Shown here piece by piece: positions 24,890 through 37,634 of a stretch of DNA of 64,000 bases (within the stretch, counting starts at the first letter, position 1; each line of letters starts with the position of its first letter). The notes beneath the pieces are model-generated. The model did no database searches, was not told where the DNA came from, and saw only the letters and a program-made list of their open reading frames with translations. Origin of the DNA: Gigaspora rosea (Eukaryota > Glomeromycota > Glomeromycetes > Diversisporales > Gigasporaceae); NCBI GenBank assembly GCA_003550325.1, contig QKWP01001949.1:1-64000 (forward strand). Reading direction: 5' to 3'. A program made the translations under genes and the position numbers.

Positions 24890-25190
24890 GAAGTTTTAAT
24901 ATTAACTAACCATTTTACCAATTTTTACTAACAGGACATAATTGGATCCATATCATTTCACTGACAATTAATTCATCGACAAGTTTATTTCACCGACAAT
25001 TATTTATTGACAATTATTCATCGACAAGTTTTTTTTAAAAGTTGCACTAACCTTAACTCTAATTCTAAAGCTTACTCTAACGACAATAACCGGAATTACT
25101 TTTCGATGAAATGGCTATCATTGAAATAAATTGTCGTTGAGCTAAGTTGTTAGTGAAGTGTTGTCGGTGAAATGAACAAAACCTGAAATG
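24890..25190. repeat. Foldback with ACCGACAA-motif arms
   Basis: The left arm has tttcactgacaa, tcatcgacaagt and tttcaccgacaat repeats. The right arm has the complements (attgtcg, tgttgtcggtgaaatg). The core has gcactaaccttaactcta. It is a small relative of 60841-61700. Confidence 0.7.
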
Positions 25191-26054
25191 GTCTTGGCGA
25201 AAAAAAGGGACATCGGAGTTATTGAGTCAGAGAAATAACATTTCGGGAAAGTGTACTTTGAAAAGGTGAGAAACAATGTTTCCAATAGGATTATAACACT
25301 ATGTCAACTAATCCAATTTTTCTAGTTTACAGGTTAAAAAAAAAACTACCTCCCAAAATAGCAAATACATATACAAAAAGTAAGTTGTTATTTGAATGCT
25401 CCAATTATAATATTTTTCATTATTATTGCTCGGTCTAATGACTTTATTAATATAGAAGGTAAATACATATAAATTTGTATGTTATCAATCACAGGTTCTT
25501 CGTTAAAATGCTTGGGTATCTAAATTAAATAGTTCCTCTAAATTAATTATTTACACTTTATAACATGTTACAAATAGAGTTAACATCCGGTGTTACTACT
25601 GGTTTGGGAGAGCGTCAGATTAGAGGGCCAGATTTAGGTCAGCTGATAGTAAACTGAAAGATGAAATTGGACTATGGAACGTGAAAGCTTGGGAAATTGA
25701 GAGGTTGTTTAAATAATCTAAAAGAAAGGAATCTCAGATTAAAGGAGTCAATTAAAATTGATGGGTCGATTGATTAAGCGATCAAATTAGTCGATATGCA
25801 GATCGATCGGGCGATTGATCTAAGACGTAGTGCAGGGTGATCAAATTAATAATGATGAATATGGTTAAGTGGGTTTTAAGGATAGAGGTGAGAAATCGTA
25901 AAGATATATTTATAAGGTGAGATTTATTTATTAATAGAAATTAGTTTATTTTATCAATGTAACAATATCTCGTGAAGATGTATTCACGATCAAACAACAA
26001 TACAATGAGAATTCGAATAATGTTTTTAATAAAAAGCCATTTGTCTTTATTTAT
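25191..26054. other. Intergenic stretch
   Basis: No gene. A cgatcgat-rich patch (25770-25830) shows no further structure. Confidence 0.4.
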
Positions 26055-26690
26055 TTAATTGATCGAAGTCTGAAGAGAAACTTTCAAGAGCAAAAACTGA
26101 GCCTTTAAATACATAATTAGCTTTACATAAATAAAATATAATACTCTATTGAAAAATGTATCAGCGATAAAAGCCAACAAAGACAAATGATTCCAAAAAC
26201 TAATAAATTTCCTCCACACTCTATCTGAAACAATCTCGCGTAAAGCATATAATTTTGTTGTAACAAGATGATCTAAAAGAATAATTGAATGCTTTATGTT
26301 CGTCTTTTGCAAGACGAATAAAAATATTAATTTACTTAATTGACTCATACTACACGTTTTACATAGTGATTCAAGATAAGACTAATTGAAATTCGGGAAA
26401 GCGCATGTATGTGAAATGCTTTTATTGCTTTCATAATGCCATCTGATCTTCAAGGTCTGGGTCTTTTCTTAAGAGAAGTTCGTCAGATATGCTTTCCTAA
26501 TTTTATCAAATACTGAAGCACAAATATCAGAGGTTAAAGAAAAGGATGATAAAGGGAACTTCAAAAGATTTTGAATGGTGAATTCGCTATCAATTCCAAA
26601 TCTTGTGCACGAATCAGGGTTGAATGAGGGATCAGCATATAATGTGGCCGATACCTGGTTATAGTAATAAAAATTAACTATCTAGGAAGG
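26055..26690 (-). pseudogene. Decayed coding remnant of unknown function
   Basis: The minus strand carries successive protein-like stretches in different frames. About 60 codons (26690 to about 26480) include DPSFNPDSCTRFGIDSEFT and SDICASVFDKIRKAYLTN. A short stretch reads ELLLRKDPDLEDQMA. A 97-codon frame (26348-26055) includes TTKLYALREIVSDRVWRKF. Frame changes separate them. No family is recognised. It could be a host gene ruin or transposon coding. Confidence 0.3.
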
Positions 26691-27403
26691 GTTATCGATT
26701 AAATCAAGATATCGATCTATGATAATAGCCAAAAGTTAATTATAAAATTTATAACATATATGGATATAGAAATAAAAAGAAAACTAAATATAAAATAGAA
26801 TAGAAAAATAAATAAGGAATAAAAATAAATATATATCCCCTTATAATAAAATTGGCATCTAGTCACGTGTGTCCATTACATTTTTACCAATCATTTTGCA
26901 CGTGCGAAAATTGGATGGCATAAATGGTCACGAACACATGCCATGAGAAATTCACAATGTTGATTGTATCAAATGCACGTAATGACCCTTTATGTCATAT
27001 AGTATCTATATTATTTCTATTTATATATTACTTAATTTTCATGCGCTTTAAGTATGGAAAATAATATGACAATTATTTTACATATTGATATATTAATAAT
27101 GATGACAGATTACAAATCTAATATAATATGCTTACCAATTTTATCTATATCTCTACAATCTATCTATTCTCCGTTTAAATGTTCTTGATTGGTCATATCC
27201 AAAAAATGTGACCAAACATGGGAAAGCTAACAGAAATACATAGATAATTATATCAATTATTATTATTATATTTGAGTAATTATATCATTTGAATGCTTTG
27301 TCATTTTTAATTTGCTAAACTGTAATTAGGCCGTAGGAAATTTCAGAATAAGATAATCATTGCGACATTTGATCATTTGCATGTTAATGCGTAATGTCGT
27401 AAT
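26691..27403. repeat. AT-rich stretch with dispersed repeat
   Basis: Parts match 52690-52990, some in inverted orientation (e.g. ctttatgtcatatagtatc near 26990, complement near 52853). The same-orientation match tttgatcatttgcatg near 27368 continues across the 27404-27815 insertion. Confidence 0.5.
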
Positions 27404-27815
27404 CAGTGTTGGAATATGACCAGGTCATAACAGGTCATATCAAAGTTTAATTAGTAAAATTATATTACTATAGTTATATGATTTCATTAATTAAACTTGG
27501 TAATATAATTTGTTATGGCTTATGTCAAATGATCTCATCAATTGAACTTAGTAATATGACCTGTTATGACCTGTTATTTGACTTTTATGTGATATGACCT
27601 GTTATGACCAGTCATAACAGGTCATATCACAAAAAAGTCATATAACAGGTCATAACAGGTCATATTACTAAGTTCAATTGATAAAATCATTTGACATAAG
27701 CCATAACAAATTATATTACCAAGTTTAATTAATGAAATCATATAACTATAGTAATATAATTTTACTAATTAAACTTTGATATGACCTGTTATGACCTGGT
27801 CATATTCCAACACTG
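27404..27815. mobile_element. 412-bp full-palindrome hAT-like MITE
   Basis: CAGTGTTGGAATATGACC starts it and the exact complement ends it. The flanks gtcgtaat and gtcataat are a 7/8 match (8-bp duplication). The two 205-bp arms are almost perfectly complementary around position 27609. The arms carry repeated gacctgttat/ataacaggtc. A related locus at 52726-52785 lacks the insertion, acting as an empty-site relative. Confidence 0.9.
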
Positions 27816-28229
27816 GTCATAATAGGTTCGTAATTTGTCTATTACTATGAATTAATAGGTAATTCAAAGTTAACTTATTTCAAAAACAAGTAGGGGTTTA
27901 AAAAGTCCTATTTCTTGTTTGAAATTTTGAAATCATATAATGAAATAGATGTTATTCGAAGATGAAATAAGCATACTTAATATATAAATAAGCTTACAAA
28001 TTAAAATAAATAAAGTTTATGAAGCACTGATTTCAAAATAATTACATTACTAATTTAATTTGAAATCAGAAACCCTTAGCATTAGGTTTGAATCACCCTA
28101 ATAATCAGTTGTCTCAATTATTTTCTTAAAAAAATCAATTTCATTCATTACGTACACTTTGTATCTTTTAGATTTAGAAATTGCTTCCGTTCTTATTGAA
28201 ATTAGATTAACTGAGATATGAATAATGAA
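27816..28229. other. AT-rich stretch
   Basis: Continues the dispersed repeat to about 27860. Nothing else is recognised. Confidence 0.4.
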
Positions 28230-29475
28230 CGTACAATATTAGAAACATGATAGTTAGTATTTTTTTTTCTTTGCTTTTTTTTTAATACAATACCAACTTT
28301 TCGCGTGATAATGAACGTAGTATGATAGAAGAAGCATGATGGTTTGGGACGTAGCAAGATAGTTAATAGCAGTGTCTTTTTTTTTGTTTATATATACAAT
28401 ACTAACGTTTTTTTCTTTAGAACAGAACATAGCACGATAACGAATGTAGCACAATAATAGAAGTATGGTAGTTTGGAGCATTAGTAACATGGTAATATTT
28501 TTTATTTTATTTTTTTTTTTGTATAATTATAAACAGTACTAACGGTTTTTTTTTCTTTAAAACTGAACATAGCAAAATAATGAACGTACGATAGTAAAAG
28601 CATGATAGTTCGGGACGTAGCAAGATAGTTAGTAGTACAGTGTATATATATATATTTTTCTTTAACACTTCTTTTTTTCTTTAGAATGGAACATAGCACG
28701 ATAACAAACGTGAAACATGATAGTTCGGGATGTAGCAAGATAGTTAGTAACATAATCGTATTTTTTTTGATACAATACTAACGTTTTGCACAATAACTAA
28801 CGTAGCATGATAGTAGGAACATGATGCTTCGGGATGTAACAAGATAGTTAGTAGCACAGTAGTATTTTTTTTTTTATACAGTACTAACATTTTTTATTTT
28901 CTTTAGAATGGTGATAGAGGCATGATGGTTCGGGACGTTAGGAGCAAGGTAATTTTTCTTTTTTTATGTACAGTACTAACGCTTCTTTTTTTCTTTAGAA
29001 TGAACAGAACGTAGCACGATAACGAACGTAAGATAGTAGAGGCATGATAGTTTGGGACGTAACAGGATAGTTAGTAGTACGGTAATATTTTTTTTACTGT
29101 AATACAGTACTAACAAGTATGATAGTTCGGGATATAGCAAAATAGTTAGTAGCATGGTAGTTAGTATGGGCATGCAGGATAGTCGAGACGTTAGTACACG
29201 ATGTATTCTTTTTTTTTTTTTGATACAGTGCTAACGTTTCGCATGATAACGAACGTAGCATGATAGTAAAAGCATGAAAGTTCGGGACGTAGCAAGATAG
29301 ATAGTAGCACGGTGATTAGTATGGGCATGCATAATAATATGGGGCGTAACATAATAGTTAGTATGGGATTTAGCATGATAATTGGGACATAACGGAATTT
29401 TAAAAAATCGTGTTTCGTTCATTATTAGCACTTTCTATTATTGAAAGGGCGCCAGCGGCGCCCCAAAACACTTGT
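28230..29475 (-). repeat. Tandem array with terminal GC hairpin (HINE/DINE-like), copy 1
   Basis: Roughly nine to ten degenerate units of about 100-150 bp contain gataacgaacgtagcatgat, gttcgggacgtagcaagat and a T-run followed by cagtactaacg. The array ends at a GC-rich palindrome gggcgccagcggcgcccc (29449-29466). On the minus strand the order is hairpin then array, as in 50940-52590. About 90 bp around the hairpin is clearly homologous between the two loci. Confidence 0.7.
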
Positions 29476-29559
29476 AATATAAATAAAAATGGAAATGTTC
29501 AGCGCACGGGGTCATCACGAGGATTCCGGCGAAAAAAATGGTGACCACGTGATAACACC

Positions 29560-30020
29560 GGATTTATTTTTATATCCGGATTCAATTAATAGTCAAAACA
29601 TCATCCGGTTTTAATCCGGATATAATTAAATCCGGATATATTATTAAATTCGGATGTAATATATCCGGATTTAACGGATTTAATAATAATCCGGTTTTAT
29701 TTGGGCAATTAGGAGCTATGCAGTAGAATGCTATATATGTAATCCAGATATAAATCCGGATATATATTGAATCCGGATTAGGCCTCCGCATGGGCCTTTT
29801 TTTTATTAAGCCCGTGGGTTCCCATGGGCACCCGCGGGCTTTAAGGGCCGGTTAAGGTATCAATTTTGGGGTCTAGGGTAAGGGTAAGGGCTTGGAGATT
29901 AAGCCCGTTAATAAACGGGTAGGGTTAGGGTATTACTACTACCCGGCCCTACCCGGCCCATGCGGAGGCCTTATCCGGATTAATATTCAATCCGGATTTA
30001 AAATAAATCCGAGTTACAAA
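29560..30020. repeat. TCCGGAT palindrome cluster
   Basis: About 14 occurrences of atccgga/tccggat spaced by A/T run from 29570 to 30010, interrupted by the nested 29781-29970 element. It is another foldback made from a short motif array. Confidence 0.65.
29781..29970. mobile_element. 190-bp PIF-like MITE nested in the TCCGGAT cluster
   Basis: GGCCTCCGCATGGGCC and its exact complement are flanked by TTA on both sides. The interior is GC-rich with tagggtaagggtaaggg and gggtagggttagggta. Confidence 0.75.
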
Positions 30021-32001
30021 TTTATTGCATATATTTTGTAGCAGCCTAATACTCTTAGTTATTGTTTCTTTTGCATAGGAAAATGTATCCAAGAAAAATT
30101 TATAGCGAAACAAGACTTTGATCTGTATAGTATTATACAGTGGCAGGTGTGTATGCATTGCTATTGCTGTGGAATATAATGTAAGTTCCCCTAATTATTA
30201 ACATGTTTCCATGTTGTTCTTAATTACGCTCCTTGCACTAACTATATTGAAATTAATTCTTAGTCTTATTCTGTGTATTATATTATATTGTGCTTACTGT
30301 AACAACCAAATTTAACTTCATAGCGCTCCTAATCGTTATCATTTAAATTACAATAATTTTGCGCCATACGTCAAATTCGCAAGACATATAGTAAACATTT
30401 ATCGTGTATTTTTGCATATTTATTTACTCGTTTTGAATGATGCACGTTACCTGGTTCTGATTTTGGCGCGCAGCTACTAATTCAAAAGTATAAGAATTTC
30501 ATAAATTTTAATTTAAATTTTTTTGCTTGTTATATATTTACGATAGGTTCTGAAAAATGGCGATAAACATAATTCATTAAATATTTACTAAGCTATTTTT
30601 TTGGATTATTGAGATTATTGACCAATCCTATTGTTAGTTTAAATTGGTGGTATGATTGCGATTAGCAATGCAACTAAAAAATTCGGAACATTCCAACCTG
30701 TGTAGCTTTTATAACAATAATAACATAGTAGATACCTACTGTGACCAGTCACCATATAGTAAGTTAACAAGGTTTGTTGATTTTTAATGCTCAGAAATTC
30801 TTCGATGTATTTCTATTAATAACATAATGGATACCTAATTTGACCAGTCACCATATAGCTTTGTTTGTTGAATAACTGATAAGTTAATAAAGGTTTGTAA
30901 ACATTGTTTAGAATTCTGTAAATTCTGCGATGTATTTCTATTGGTTCGCTTTTCAATGAAAATTTGATCTGCAGAATTTTACAGAAGTTTGCAGTTATGA
31001 TAAATAGTTTATTTCTATTGTTCGATTTTCATTTATAATTTGAATTTGCATAACTTTGCAGAATCCGCAGTTAAATAGTATATTTCTATTGGTGAGATTT
31101 TATTGATAATTTTAAATTTGGAATTAAAGTTTGGCTTATTGTTGGCCTGAATAATACTTGACGGTTAAATTAAATAAAAAATTCCGGTATAACAAATGAA
31201 GATTGCAGAATTTTGAATTCCTTAGTTGGAATCTATTTTGAATTCATAAAAAACCGAATGGAAGATTTATTTTTAAATTAGGTTCAAAAGTTATGTAGTA
31301 AAATTAAATACTAATATTTGAGTGGTTTCAAAATTAACAAATAAGTGGCAAATTTCGAAAATAATTATGGTTTTTTTTTTACTACGTACTATATTAAATT
31401 ATAGAAACAATTTTAACTGTACATCCTTATGAATTTAGTATTCTTAGTGGTCCCAATAAGTATAATAGAAGTTATGTTTAGAGCTTGTTGTTGATAAAAT
31501 TGTGAGAGGAGTATTTTTGCTTAATAACACGACACGGATTACCCTAGTAAAATGTTAAGATATTGAGGGGTGCACTAATCGTACGGTGCACTTTTTAAAT
31601 GATTCCTAAATTATAAATCGGATAAATAAATAAAATTTCTCTGATTTTAAATTTGAAACTCTTTAATTATAAAAAATATTCTAAACTCGTCATAGTATTT
31701 CGCAAAGAATTAGGGTTCAGGGCACAACTTTAATTTAAAGTCATGCACTGCCTTTAATTACTTTAATTTAGGAGAATGCCTACAGTATAGGCATGACCCT
31801 AAAATTTTTTTGAGAGTTAATTTTTACACATGCATAAAAAGCATATACCCTATTGGGCATGCCTAAAACCCTTGTGCCCTGTTTTTCCTGCTAGGGATAA
31901 TTATTCTTGGAAAGAAGAGTAAAGATCAATTCCACTGCGATTCAATCTCCAGTCTTGTGACCAGTCAACCAGCCCAGGCTAGGGATGGCTCATTGGGATG
32001 C
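30021..32001. other. AT-rich intergenic stretch
   Basis: A ~115-bp degenerate duplication (30718-30890, sharing gaccagtcaccatatag) and three gtatttctattg.t repeats (30800-31100). No gene. Confidence 0.45.
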
Positions 32002-32420
32002 GTGGTAAACTATGTATATCAAAACTATACGTGGTATCATATAAAAAATTTATTATTGAAGTTTTTTTTTGAAATGCTGTGTAACAATATCGAATATGTA
32101 TTTTACAAGGTATTTTGTATTAGATTCACAGCCTTTAAAATTGATTGCTTCGAATCCAAATTTTGTAAAGTATTAAGTTCCAAAGAACAAAGTTACAAAG
32201 TAAAATTTATATTTTAGATGAAAGAACTACAGTTTATTCAATTTTGTTCGATTAATTTAAGTAAAAATTTGCTCGTTTAAAAAGATACGGAAAAAAAAGT
32301 TTGTTTCCAATAAATTGAGAAAAAAAAAAATCTCGTAACTTTGTGTAAGAATCGCTTGATTGTAAAATTAAAAAAATAAGGAATTCACATATAATTTTTG
32401 ATTTACATAGTATACCGTTG
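32002..32420 (+). repeat. Dispersed repeat, copy B
   Basis: Colinear with 4958-5540. It begins at the same gtggta position and ends at a common tttttgattta.atagtata tract. Confidence 0.75.
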
Positions 32421-34600
32421 GCGCATGCACACAATCTGCAATTTGTGAAATGTAGAGCAGAATTAAGAAATAAGATTTGTAAATTACTAATATCCCGAAA
32501 GATGAAAAATGGTCAAATTTGAGGCAAAAAGTTGAATTATTTGCCAAGATTTCTGGATAATATTGATACTCAGATTTAATACTTAAGTTGCGTAGTAATC
32601 GATTTTTCCCATTCCTATTCTAGCTTAGTTTATATAAAAATTATTATTAATTACTAATTGCCATCTCGATTATGATTGTCATGAATTAGTCATTCTGCTA
32701 GCAATATTACGGACCGTTTTGGGACTAAAAGCATTATCTGGCTAGTCTTATTCTTTTTGATTCATCTATTACTTAATTTAAATGTAATTATCATTATTAG
32801 ATTAAAATGTTTCATGTTTTGCGAGTATGAAATTTTTTATGACCATTTTAATATTTTTCGTTAGATCAAAGTTTTTGAAATTGTCTATCATGTGATTTCG
32901 CGCCGCTCGTAGCTTATCATCATATGAAATATTGTTTTAACCAAATTATTATACCAGTTTTTTATCGTATCACATCATTATCTAGAATTCATATCTCCAT
33001 AAGTAATTGAACTACAACAATGGACAATTTAAACGATGATGATTGTATTTCGTGAAACTAAAGTACTAAAATCTATACTAATTAAAGATGAAATGGAATA
33101 ATGGTTTTTACCGAATCAGGTACGTACGTACGCACGCACGAGACAAATATCCTAATGAAATCCTATCACAATGTGACCACAAAAAAACATCCGATCATGC
33201 AATTTTATGCATAACTGAACTAATAATGGTCAACTCGAATAAATTTGACGGTTGATAAAATTAGCATATATATATATATATATATATATATTTAAAAAAC
33301 ATATATACATATACTGTACATATTTATTTATTACTGAAAATAATTTGAAAGATTGAAAATTTAGCCTCTTTTTTTTTTATTCAGGTTTGGGTAGGGTTGA
33401 AGCATTAACTGAAAATTTTAATTCCGACCTAAGTCACCAAATTTTATGTCGAAATCCGGTTTGCTCTATGTTTTGATGTCGATTCCGACTCAGTAATTAA
33501 GTTACCGACATCAGAAATTTATCGTTAGAATTATCGGCAATTGTTCAATTTTTTCAGAATTTTTGAAAATAGCTCTTAAAGTAAACCTTTTAATTCATAT
33601 ATTTGCAAATTTTTAAAAAATAAAATATGAATTAAATTTTCGATCATTCTTTTAAAATTCAATTTTGAATTCAAAAAATATACTTTCAATGCCGTAACTG
33701 CACAATCTTTAATCTTCACTTATAGTGAAAGTGTAATTCAAAATAATTCACCGAAATTATTGCAAACGTTTTCATTTTAAAATATATAATAATATATCGT
33801 ATTTTTTTTTCAGAATTTTATTCGTTTATTAATTTTTTATGATTAAATTATCTTTAAAATAAATTACATAAATTCGACAAGAATTTTTAAATCGTTGACG
33901 ACTACAAATATTGCGAAAATAGTAAAGTTTCATTTTGTTGAAACAAGAAAAAAAAAAAAAAGAGGGGGGAATAGTGAAAGCATAAAAAAAAAAAATCTTT
34001 GTTGAATTGAATTAATAAATATAAATTCAAACATGTAGGGGGAGCAAAATTGGTTACTTTGGTACCCAATAGATATACGATCATACGATTTAAAACCATA
34101 GTACAATACTGTACTGTACTGCAATACTACAGTAAACTATAATAGTAAACGTTAAAAAATTAAAATAGACGTACTTTAGCTAATATAAATGTCTATGCAC
34201 GTACGTACAGTACGTACTTACATAAGTGGCCCTGATTGAAATAGGATACTATAGTGTAACATCAGGCACAACATATTTGATATCTGATATACACTTGAAG
34301 ATTAACATTCGTAATATCTTAGAACACTAATAGAAATTTGGCGGCAGCTTGCAGATTGGTCAGCTTTATATAGGCAATTGATACCATATATAAAATTCAT
34401 GCATCTTAAAAAAAATACACTCAGCCCAAATAATTTACTTGGCATTTATAAAATATTAAAATGAACGATATTTTTTTAGTTTAAAAGGTTTCTCCCTGCA
34501 TTTTTTTCGTTCTTAATAAAGCACGTTAAAGAATTAACGTCAAAAAAAAAAAATCCTGTTTTCATTTTTTTTTTAATTAATTATCATATATAAATAAATA
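32421..34600. other. AT-rich intergenic stretch upstream of the UPF0658 gene
   Basis: A (TA)n microsatellite at 33265-33292, acgtacgcacgcacg at 33121-33140, and gtac/cagtac clusters at 34100-34220. No gene. Confidence 0.5.
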
Positions 34601-35886
34601 ATGTTGAAGCTATCTACCATAGGAACAATTACTTTCATTTCTATCTTAGCGCAAGCGATAGTAGTCCCCATATTAGAAGCTTTCGTTGTTTATTATCATG
34701 TCAGTTTCGTTAGTCAATATACTCTTGATAATGTTGGAATTGGAATATCTGAGGCTGATTTAATTTATCATGCTATGTAAGTATATAAATTTATTATATT
34801 CAATTTTATAAATAATTAATGATTTTTTTTTTATCATTTTAAGATTTATCCTAGCGTTATTCTTTCAAGTATTTTTAGCTGCTGATGCTCTATGGCGTCG
34901 TAATAGTGTTCAGATAATTGGTCTTGTAGTATTCAACTTCCTTTCATTAGCATATGCAGGAATACAACTTTATCAGCATCAAATCCTAGAAGACCAAGGA
35001 ACTGCGAATGCTGATTATAACCCAAAAGATCTTCGTTTCCCTAAATACGATAAAGATGCTCCAAAAATATACTATGAAGGAAAGATGAGACCAATTGAAC
35101 ATTCTATTATTGGTCTAATGGCTGGTTTTTCTGTATATTTGGCAATCATATCTTATTTACTTTCTAAAGAATTTGGTTGGGAAAATTATAAAACTTATTC
35201 TGCTGATATTAAGGTTCGAGATGCATATATGAACCTTACAATTTTACAAACATTGATTAAGTTAGACACATTTTTTATCGGATCGTACGCTTTACAATTA
35301 ATACCTTCTAAAAATATTGGTTATGCAACTGAAGTTTTGTCTTTAATTGAAGTTGTTCTAGTTTTCGTTTTTGGTACTGCTATGTTAGTTATGGCTTGGT
35401 TCTCCGTCGTTAAAGAAATGAAATATCTTTTATTATCAGTAATCAATATTTATACACTTTCGTTGATTTATTGGGTATGGCGAGTTATAGCAGTTAACAT
35501 TATTCCAAATAATCAAAGTTCAGGTATTTAATAATTTATTTATTTTAATCAAAATCAAATTTATTGAATGTTTATTTACACATAATTCTATACAATTTTT
35601 TTTTTTTTAATTAGATCCGTATCTATTTACTCGACGATTTTTAACTTTCTTTTTAACTACAATAATTGCATTTGTAATAATTACTATAATTTATTGTATC
35701 ATTTGCTTCAGAAATATGAAGCGTGGAACTTATGTACTTACAGTATTTGGAAAATCTGAAAAGGAGCTCGAATCAAAAAATTTAGATTATTTAGATCCTT
35801 CATCACCTAGATCAAAAAGACAAAGTGCAATTCATCAACAACGATTACGAGCACAAGAAAGAGAGTCTAGAATAATTCTTGATTAA
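34601..35886 (+). CDS. Multi-pass membrane protein, UPF0658 (Golgi) family
   Basis: The exons are 34601-34776, 34844-35523 and 35615-35886, and the introns (67 and 91 nt) are GTAAGT...AAG and GTATTT...TAG. All phases agree and give 375 residues. There are seven or eight hydrophobic spans, e.g. TFISILAQAIVVPILEAFVV, FFQVFLAADALW, IGLVVFNFLSLAYAGIQLY, LMAGFSVYLAIISYLL, LIEVVLVFVFGTAMLVMAW and a last span after the second intron. The signature surroundings AADALWRRNSVQIIGLVVFN, KEFGWENYKTYSADIKVR and LQTLIKLDTFFIGSYALQL fit the fungal UPF0658 Golgi apparatus membrane proteins as I recall them. The cytosolic tail (last ~60 residues) is charged (SPRSKRQSA, QERESR). The start is chosen as the ATG just before the first hydrophobic segment. 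Molecular function is unknown. The gene looks intact. Confidence 0.85.
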
Positions 35887-37634
35887 CAACATAATTTTAT
35901 AATATAAGATAAAGTTTAAAATATATTATTTTTTTGTAAAGAATGTTATCATATCATATATACTAATAAACAATAATGCATTTAAATGTTTAATTGTAAA
36001 CATTATTGAATATGTTCAAATGAACTGATTCTAAACTGATTCGATCTATTTTTTTATTTTCATGTTATTTTTGAATGTGTTCAAATGAACCGGTTCTAAA
36101 CTGATTCGATCTATTTTTATAACAGTTCGTTCAAAAAATTGAATTGAATTCTAAGTAAATGACTAAATAAGAATTTAGATTAAAGTTTAAAATCATAAAT
36201 TTATCTCAAACTCTAACCTACTATATATGGTACTATACACTCGTAGTTTAGGATTTTGACACTCAATGCTAGTTAGAAACGTTTGAGAACTTATATGAAT
36301 TAAATCCATGTTCACAAATACAATGCGTTACGTATTAATTCTTTCGATAGATTTTATAGATATGTGCCTAAATTAAATATTCCCGCATTCCAACTTTATT
36401 TGAAACCCCCTGAAATAACTTAAATTGACGAAGAGTTCCAAGTTAATTTCAGGATCAAAAATGCCTAATTTTAGGCTGATCAAATTCCATAATACAGTAA
36501 TATTATATGTAGTTTTTTATTAAATGGGGCTAGATTTCCTCATACGTTAGTTGCATAATGCAATAATCATAAAAAGACAATAACTTCTTAATGCGTTATA
36601 TATCTGTTTCTAATACATGTAAATTATCTTGTACAAATATGATTACCTAGGTTTTAATTATTGTGCATTAAAAAACCCGAGTTACAAATATTCATAATTC
36701 TATCAATCTATATATTGTTCTATCCATTATCAGGCCACATAATTTATCTAGTTGGGTTTTTTCATATCTTAGATTATTATTCTCTATGTCTATATACGAA
36801 CAAATTACTTACATTATTACTAGTATTTATTAAAGCTAAAAATATTATAAATTAACACTTAATATTAAAAATGTGATATAACTAAATACATTGTAAATGC
36901 ATTAAATGATATACCTTTAAAGTTACTAGTACCTTATTTGTGCATAATAGCGGGCTGGGGCATTATATATCGAAATTTTCCTTTTTCAATTAAATTACTT
37001 TAAATATTGCTCGAAATATCGTCGAAATAACGAAGCGCCCGCCTTTTATGAAACTTGATGTTTTTCTAATAATTTTGAGTCTAGAACACCGTTATTAATT
37101 AAGTTTATCATAATAGAACCCATGTATTCTATTTTTACTCGATGTAATACACATGCGCACTTCAAATAACGTGCGAGGGCGTTATTTTATGTGCAAATAC
37201 GATATTACTTTATATATATTATTATATTTGAAATTAATTTATTAAGTTAGTTTAACATTACAATACATTTAAAATTGTATAAGGCATTTACTATTTTTAA
37301 TAAAATAATTAGTACTGTACTACTTTTTAAATTCATTCCCAATAATTCATTTCACGCTGATTCCAAAAAGGTAAAAAGCAGTATTATACACTCCGTTAAG
37401 ATTATCCATTTTAGCAGATTTTTATAATGCTTAAATGCCTTGTGTTTATTCTTTTAACCCAAACTCATAAATAATAAATAACTTAATATATTCTACTAAA
37501 ATATTCATGTCTACAGATTTTCGATAATAAATGAATGCCTTTTTTTTCATCGTTTCAATTCCATGTTTCATAATAGTTGAACCATCTGGATAAAGTTTGT
37601 TTCGCAGCTGCATGATTTAAACCAATCAAAGCTG
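35887..37634. other. Intergenic stretch
   Basis: A ~65-bp tandem duplication at 36008-36125 (tgttcaaatgaac, ctaaactgattcgatcta). No gene. Confidence 0.45.

Noticed and set aside
28254-29431. Several short minus-strand frames with similar peptides (e.g. LLRPELSC)
   Set aside because: They repeat because they lie in the tandem array. There is no start/stop logic or protein pattern beyond the repeat.
28230-29475. Regular repeats that could look like a CRISPR array
   Set aside because: Units are degenerate, 100-150 bp, without conserved short direct repeats or unique spacers, and the context is eukaryotic.
33902-34124. Two overlapping minus-strand frames rich in Phe
   Set aside because: They are translations of A-rich runs on the plus strand, with no conserved motif.
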